A stretch of 64,000 bases of DNA from Lachnospiraceae bacterium (GTDB lineage: Bacteria > Bacillota > Clostridia > Lachnospirales > Lachnospiraceae). Shown one piece after another: positions 58,700 to 64,000 of the stretch (the first letter of the stretch is position 1; each line of letters begins with the position of its first letter). The notes below the pieces were generated by a model. That model had not been told where the DNA came from. It did no database searches and saw nothing but the letters and a program-made list of their open reading frames with translations. The position numbers and the translations under genes were made by a program. Location of the stretch: contig CABJAV010000004.1 of NCBI GenBank assembly GCA_902363675.1, forward strand, positions 106,549 through 170,548, written 5' to 3'.

Positions 58700-61138
58700 G
58701 TGAGATCATATACAGATAAGGCGAAAAAAGCAATGAATTATGCAAACCGCCTGTCAAAATCAATGAACTGCAATTATGTGGGATCTGAACACATTCTTGC
58801 AGGCTTGTTAAAAGAAGGAACAGGTGTTGCTGCAGAAGTACTTACAGCAAATAATATTCAACTGGATAATCTGTTACAACTGATTCAGGATCTTGTTGCG
58901 GCTGGAGAAGAAATTGAAGTACTTGACAGAGATGGATACACCCCGCGCACGCAGGCAATCCTTGATCGTGCATCTGAGATGGCAGAACGTTTTGGATGTG
59001 AGGAGATCGGAACAGAACATTTACTTCTTGCAATTATGAAAGAAGGAGATTGTGCTGCCTGCAGGCTTTTGAATACGATGGGGGCAAGCATACAGAAATT
59101 GTTTATTGATATTCTTGGGGCAATGGGTGAAGACCCGGCAAAATTTCGTGATGAGATTCAGAGGGGAAGAGGTAATGCTGCCTCATCAACTCCGACGCTG
59201 GACCAGTATTCCAGAGACCTGACGGAGCTGGCACGGGAAGGTCTGCTGGACCCGGTAATCGGAAGACAGCAGGAGACGGAACGCGTGATTCAGATTCTGT
59301 GCCGCAGGGGCAAGAATAATCCGTGCCTGATCGGAGAACCTGGTGTGGGAAAGACAGCAATCGTAGAAGGTATTGCACAGAGTCTCGCAAATGGAACCGT
59401 TCCGGAGATTGTTGCAGGAAAGCGTTTGGTTTCCCTTGATATGTCCGGTATGGTGGCAAAATCCAAATATCGTGGAGAATTTGAGGAACGTATCAAGAAA
59501 GTAATCAGCGAAGTGACGGAAGCCGGAAATGTGTTACTTTTTATTGATGAGCTGCATACCATTATAGGCGCAGGTGGCGCAGAGGGCGCATTGGATGCAT
59601 CCAATATTTTAAAACCGGCGCTGGCAAGGGGCGAAGTGCAGGTTATTGGCGCTACAACGATAGAAGAATACCGGAAATATATTGAAAAAGATGCCGCATT
59701 AGAGCGCCGTTTTCAGCCGGTTCAGGTCAATGAACCAACGGAAGAAGAATCAATCGAAATATTGAAAGGTATTCGTCCACTGTATGAAAGACATCATAAT
59801 GTAGAAATTACGGACGAAGGCCTAGAGGCAGCGGTGCATTTGTCAGCCCGGTATGTTAATGATCGCTTTTTGCCGGATAAGGCAATTGATCTTATGGATG
59901 AAGCAGCAGCAAAGACAAGGCTTGGTGTGCTAAAAGGCAGTGACGAATTAAACAGATTAAAGCAGGAAATGCATCAGACAGAACTTTTGCTTGAAGATGC
60001 TTTGCGTGAGGGCGACATCGAAAAAGCCCGCATGTTAAAAAATACCAAAGAGGAACTGGCCTCTGAATGGGAAAAACAGAACAAGAAGAACCAGCGCGCA
60101 AATAAGCGGAAAGTTCCGGTTGTCGGAGAAAATGAGATTGCGGATGTTGTGGCCGGATGGACAAAGATTCCGGTGAGCAGACTTACAGAAAGTGAAGCAG
60201 CGCGCTTGCAGAAATTAGAAGAGACTTTGCACAAACGTGTCATTGGACAGGAAGAAGCTGTATCTGCAGTGGCGAAGGCTGTACGCCGTGGCAGGGTTGG
60301 ATTAAAAGACCCAAAGAGACCAATTGGCTCTTTCTTATTCCTTGGACCGACAGGTGTTGGAAAAACAGAAGTATCCAAGGCACTTGCAGAAGCTGTATTT
60401 GGTAATGAAGACGCAATGATCCGCGTTGATATGTCGGAATATATGGAAAAACACAGTGTTTCCAAGATGATTGGATCACCGCCAGGATATGTAGGACATG
60501 AGGATGGGGGACAGCTTTCAGAAAAAGTGAGACGGAATCCGTTTTCTGTTATTTTATTTGACGAGATTGAGAAAGCACATCCGGATGTGTTTAACATTCT
60601 TTTGCAGGTTTTAGATGACGGCCACATTACCGATTCGCAGGGACGAAAAGTCGATTTCAAGAACACGATCATTATCATGACAAGTAATGCAGGGGCGCAG
60701 TCTATTATCGAACCGAAAAAGCTTGGATTTGGTGCAAAAGAAGATGAAAAACAGGATCATGAGCGCATGAAGAATAATGTCATGGAAGAGGTAAAAAGAA
60801 TCTTTAAACCGGAATTTTTGAACCGAATCGACGAGACCATTGTATTTCGTGCATTGAACAAAGAGGATATGAAACAGATCATAACAATTATGGTGCATGA
60901 ACTTCAGCAAAGATGTAAGGATCAGTTGCAGATTGAACTTACCGTGCGGGATGCTGCAAAGGCGCATATTGTCGAAGAAGCTTACGATCGCAAATACGGC
61001 GCAAGACCGCTTCGCAGAAAGCTTCAGGATGAGGTGGAAGACCGATTGGCAGAGGCGATTATTCGTGGAGATATCCATGCACAGGATCATGTAATTGTTA
61101 CAACAAAGAACAAGGAAATCGTTGTCACAAAAGCATAA
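58700..61138 (+). CDS. clpC: ATP-dependent Clp protease ATPase subunit ClpC
   Basis: The 812-residue Hsp100 protein has the double Clp-N domain (1-145), AAA1 with Walker A GEPGVGKT (212-219), a middle coiled-coil with UVR motif (~425-465) and AAA2 with Walker A GPTGVGKTE. The C-terminal D2-small domain ends YGARPLRRKLQ. The UVR-type middle region distinguishes ClpC from ClpB. It needs adaptor proteins such as MecA, encoded at 35251. The usual ctsR-mcsA-mcsB genes are not upstream. The start is GTG with AGGAGG at good spacing. It is 12 bp after the cohesin gene. Confidence 0.96.
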   Translation: MRSYTDKAKKAMNYANRLSKSMNCNYVGSEHILAGLLKEGTGVAAEVLTANNIQLDNLLQLIQDLVAAGEEIEVLDRDGYTPRTQAILDRASEMAERFGCEEIGTEHLLLAIMKEGDCAACRLLNTMGASIQKLFIDILGAMGEDPAKFRDEIQRGRGNAASSTPTLDQYSRDLTELAREGLLDPVIGRQQETERVIQILCRRGKNNPCLIGEPGVGKTAIVEGIAQSLANGTVPEIVAGKRLVSLDMSGMVAKSKYRGEFEERIKKVISEVTEAGNVLLFIDELHTIIGAGGAEGALDASNILKPALARGEVQVIGATTIEEYRKYIEKDAALERRFQPVQVNEPTEEESIEILKGIRPLYERHHNVEITDEGLEAAVHLSARYVNDRFLPDKAIDLMDEAAAKTRLGVLKGSDELNRLKQEMHQTELLLEDALREGDIEKARMLKNTKEELASEWEKQNKKNQRANKRKVPVVGENEIADVVAGWTKIPVSRLTESEAARLQKLEETLHKRVIGQEEAVSAVAKAVRRGRVGLKDPKRPIGSFLFLGPTGVGKTEVSKALAEAVFGNEDAMIRVDMSEYMEKHSVSKMIGSPPGYVGHEDGGQLSEKVRRNPFSVILFDEIEKAHPDVFNILLQVLDDGHITDSQGRKVDFKNTIIIMTSNAGAQSIIEPKKLGFGAKEDEKQDHERMKNNVMEEVKRIFKPEFLNRIDETIVFRALNKEDMKQIITIMVHELQQRCKDQLQIELTVRDAAKAHIVEEAYDRKYGARPLRRKLQDEVEDRLAEAIIRGDIHAQDHVIVTTKNKEIVVTKA

Positions 61139-61197
61139 GAGTGTTATAATTTAAGAAACCATTTTTGAGAAAAAGTTAATACACAGGAGGATAAATA

Positions 61198-61611
61198 ATG
61201 GCTGCAATTAGTGAATTAATTCGTACCGAGGCAGATGGAACAATTAGCTTTGGAGATTATACTTTGGGAGCAAAGGCAAAGTTAGACAATTACGAATTTC
61301 ATGGAGATATGTATAAGGTAAAGACGTTCAAGGAGATTACCAAATTAGAGCGCAACGGGCTTTTTGTATACGAGTCTGTACCGGGTACCGCTGTAACAAA
61401 TTTTAAGCAGGATGAGAAGACAGTATCCTTTACCGTAGAGGGACCGGAGGATGCACAGATTACCCTTGAACTTGCAGAAGAGACCGAATATGAAATCACC
61501 ATTGATGGAAAGTCTGCAGGAACCATGAAGACAAATCTTGGTGGCAAATTAAGCATGAGCGTTGAATTAGAAGGCACAGATGCAGTAGAAATTAAGGTAG
61601 AGCAGAGATAA
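61198..61611 (+). CDS. Conserved hypothetical protein between clpC and radA
   Basis: The 137-residue soluble beta-rich protein begins AAISELIRTEADGTISFGDY and contains KTFKEITKLERNGLFVYESV. I have seen this type of protein in Lachnospiraceae, sometimes under the unsupported name endosialidase; I see nothing enzymatic in it. ACAGGAGG precedes the ATG. It lies 3 bp before radA, so translation is coupled to it. Confidence 0.7.
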   Translation: MAAISELIRTEADGTISFGDYTLGAKAKLDNYEFHGDMYKVKTFKEITKLERNGLFVYESVPGTAVTNFKQDEKTVSFTVEGPEDAQITLELAEETEYEITIDGKSAGTMKTNLGGKLSMSVELEGTDAVEIKVEQR

Positions 61612-61614
61612 TAT

Positions 61615-62988
61615 ATGGCAAAAACAAAAACGAGTGCGTTTTTTTGTCAGAATTGCGGATACGAGTCTGCAAAATGGATGGGACAGTGTCCGGGATGCAA
61701 AGAGTGGAATACCTTCGTTGAGGAACTGGTGGATCGGAAGTCACTTAGTACTTCCGGTAAACTCAAACCAGCGACTGAGGCGAAGCCTGTTCCACTCTCT
61801 GCAATTACGGCAAAAGACGAGGAAAGAACAAGTACTTCTATAAAGGAACTGGATCGTGTACTGGGAGGGGGAATCGTGCGTGGTTCTCTTGTTCTGGTAG
61901 GAGGAGATCCGGGTATTGGCAAGTCAACACTATTACTGCAGGTATGCAGGAACCTATCGAACCAGAATCTGTCTGTGCTATATGTATCAGGAGAAGAATC
62001 CTTGCACCAGATTAAGATACGTGCGGAACGTATTGGTACTTTTACGGATAGTCTGGAATTATTATGTGAGACAAATCTTGATACAATTCGCAGTGTAAAT
62101 GAACGCAAAAAGCCCCAAATAGTCATAATAGATAGTATACAGACCATGTATAATGAGAGTGTTGGATCTGCACCGGGAAGCGTGTCGCAGGTGCGTGAAT
62201 CAACAGGTGTTCTTATGCAGATTGCAAAAGGCATGGGAATTTCTATTTTTATTGTAGGACATGTGACGAAGGAAGGTGTAGTAGCAGGCCCGCGTGTACT
62301 GGAGCATATGGTGGATACGGTGTTGTATTTTGAAGGTGACAGACACGAAAGTTACCGCATTTTGCGAGGCGTGAAGAATCGATTTGGCTCCACAAATGAA
62401 ATTGGCGTATTTGAAATGCGCACAGAAGGTCTTGCGGAAGTGGAGAATCCTTCTGAGTACATGCTGAGTGGAAAGCCACAGGATGCATCAGGATCGGTTG
62501 TCGCATGCTCGATAGAGGGAACACGTCCGATTTTACTGGAAATCCAGGCGTTGATCTGTCACAGTTATTTCAATAACCCGCGTCGTACAGCAACGGGCAC
62601 GGATTTTAACAGGGTCAATCTGCTTATGGCAGTTCTGGAAAAAAGAATTGGAATGCAACTTTCCGATTGCGATGCCTATGTAAATATCGCAGGTGGAATT
62701 CGCATGAACGAGCCTGCAATTGATCTGGGAATTGTGCTGGCGATTATGTCAAGCAAACTGGATCTGATTATCGATGACCGGACAATATGTTTTGGAGAAG
62801 TGGGATTAAGTGGAGAAGTGCGCGGTGTCAGCATGGCAGAACAGAGAGTGGCTGAAGCAGCAAAACTTGGGTTTGAGACATGTATTTTACCCAAAGTCTG
62901 TCTTGATGCAGTGGGAAAAGTAAAGGGGATTCGTCTTGTTGGGGTACAGAATGTACAGGAAGCATTGCAGGCGATTCAACATCGATAG
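61615..62988 (+). CDS. radA: DNA repair protein RadA
   Basis: The 457-residue protein has the N-terminal zinc finger (FFCQNCGY, CPGC; Cys11, 14, 25, 28) and the RecA-like ATPase with Walker A GGDPGIGKSTL. The RadA-specific KNRFG motif and the C-terminal Lon-like domain (VNIAGGIRMNEPAIDLGIVLAIMSS) follow. It promotes branch migration in recombination. The clpC-radA proximity matches other Firmicutes. There is no strong Shine-Dalgarno, so coupling with the upstream gene is likely. Confidence 0.96.
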   Translation: MAKTKTSAFFCQNCGYESAKWMGQCPGCKEWNTFVEELVDRKSLSTSGKLKPATEAKPVPLSAITAKDEERTSTSIKELDRVLGGGIVRGSLVLVGGDPGIGKSTLLLQVCRNLSNQNLSVLYVSGEESLHQIKIRAERIGTFTDSLELLCETNLDTIRSVNERKKPQIVIIDSIQTMYNESVGSAPGSVSQVRESTGVLMQIAKGMGISIFIVGHVTKEGVVAGPRVLEHMVDTVLYFEGDRHESYRILRGVKNRFGSTNEIGVFEMRTEGLAEVENPSEYMLSGKPQDASGSVVACSIEGTRPILLEIQALICHSYFNNPRRTATGTDFNRVNLLMAVLEKRIGMQLSDCDAYVNIAGGIRMNEPAIDLGIVLAIMSSKLDLIIDDRTICFGEVGLSGEVRGVSMAEQRVAEAAKLGFETCILPKVCLDAVGKVKGIRLVGVQNVQEALQAIQHR

Positions 62989-63020
62989 TAATAAAATGTA
63001 AAATAAATGCAAAAAAGCTG

Positions 63021-63049
63021 TTGACAAAAGATGCGGGACATGATAGTAT
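63021..63049 (+). promoter_or_regulatory. rRNA operon promoter P1
   Basis: TTGACA (63021-63026) and TAGTAT (63044-63049) are spaced by 17 bp. A direct repeat shared with P2 follows 5 bp after the -10. Confidence 0.85.
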
Positions 63050-63053
63050 AACA

Positions 63054-63207
63054 AAGCTGTCGCTGATGAGACGGCAGGCACCGAATCGAAACAGAAATAA
63101 GAGAAGAAGGCTTCCGGGTGGAAGACCTCAAAAAGATTTCTGAAAAAGATGAAAAAAGTTGTTGACAAAAGATGACAGAGGTGCTATTATAAACAAGCTG
63201 TCGCTGA
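63054..63207 (+). repeat. Direct repeat of the rRNA initial transcribed region
   Basis: AAGCTGTCGCTGA occurs at 63054-63066 and 63195-63207, each 5 bp after a -10 element, 141 bp apart. The promoter plus start region seems to have been duplicated. Confidence 0.85.
63162..63190 (+). promoter_or_regulatory. rRNA operon promoter P2
   Basis: TTGACA (63162-63167) and TATTAT (63185-63190) are spaced by 17 bp, about 250 bp before the 16S gene. Confidence 0.88.
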
Positions 63208-63441
63208 GAGATACAGCAGAGGACAGCAAGAGAACATTGATAACTGAACAGTGAAAAACCTTGAAAGATTTTGAGAAATGTAACGATTTGTGAAACGAAT
63301 CGTTGCCAAGCAACATTTTTGCTTGATAAAAATGTTGTGTCATTCAAGAACGCTTCTATAAAAGAAGCAACCTTAAAACAGTAAATCAGGACATTGTTTC
63401 TGATTAAAAGCCAGATTTAATTCTGGCAGGACAAAACTTTT
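63208..63441 (+). other. 16S rRNA leader with two stem-loops
   Basis: AACGATT (63282-63288) pairs with AATCGTT (63298-63304). CAACATTTTT (63311-63320) pairs with AAAAATGTTG (63328-63337). These are probably leader or processing structures of the rRNA precursor. There is no ORF. Confidence 0.6.

Positions 63442-64000
<559 letters not shown>

Overview
The window looks like chromosome of a low-to-moderate GC, motile, gut-type Firmicute of the family Lachnospiraceae (Roseburia/Agathobacter-like). The call rests on the first ~560 nt of a 16S rRNA gene at the right edge, on Clostridia-type gene order (epsC-cysS-mrnC-rlmB-sigH), on SigH, a YlmC/YmxH-type protein and a SpoVB-like flippase, and on chemotaxis genes. 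I saw no insertion sequence, prophage or CRISPR array. Nearly everything reads as resident chromosome, with tRNA genes at three places.

Region 1 (1-11212) is a xylo-oligosaccharide-type utilisation locus: the tail of an unidentified protein, a GH43 and a GH3 glycosidase, a YesM/YesN-type two-component system, and a lipoprotein plus two permeases of an LplABC/YtcQP-type ABC importer. A triple ACTATAGT palindrome lies just before the importer. Region 2 (11498-13313) holds ylmC/ymxH-like, nrdR, an unknown gene and a YqeG-type phosphatase. Region 3 (13429-18879) is an ABC-2 exporter (ATPase plus two permeases) divergent from a NarL-type kinase/regulator pair, which is the gene set of linearmycin-resistance (LnrJK/LnrLMN) modules. 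Region 4 (19036-23547) has rpiB, efp, a SpoVB-like flippase, a cysteine desulfurase and a Cof-type phosphatase.

Region 5 (23676-35907) carries metH with an unassigned leader, a tRNA-Val/tRNA-Met operon with a consensus promoter, a nucleotidase-kinase fusion, metY, pta, ispF, and then the cysE-cysS-mrnC-rlmB-sigH-mecA run. Region 6 (35974-43043) has a small cheC-cheY operon facing a five-gene operon of unusual proteins: a cytoplasmic ParB-like/BMP fusion, a phosphoesterase, a zinc-ribbon membrane protein, a GLUG-repeat membrane protein and a small membrane protein. It is followed by a separately promoted secreted protein.

Region 7 (43232-48977) contains tRNA-Thr, a calcium-loop protein, an S1-domain protein, a lytic transglycosylase, lysA, tRNA-Leu and a small XRE regulator with a palindromic operator. 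Region 8 (49138-54955) is an LtaS-like/YfhO-like/CsbB-like operon, likely for glycosylating a cell-envelope polymer, plus two small membrane proteins. Region 9 (55063-62988) starts with a secreted glucosaminidase that ends in a dockerin. Next to it is a membrane-anchored protein with a cohesin-like domain, then clpC, an unknown gene and radA. The window ends in an rRNA operon with two tandem promoters (63021-64000).

The two most promising leads for an undescribed system are the adjacent dockerin enzyme/cohesin-like membrane receptor pair (55063-58687) and the BMP/GLUG surface operon (37084-43043).
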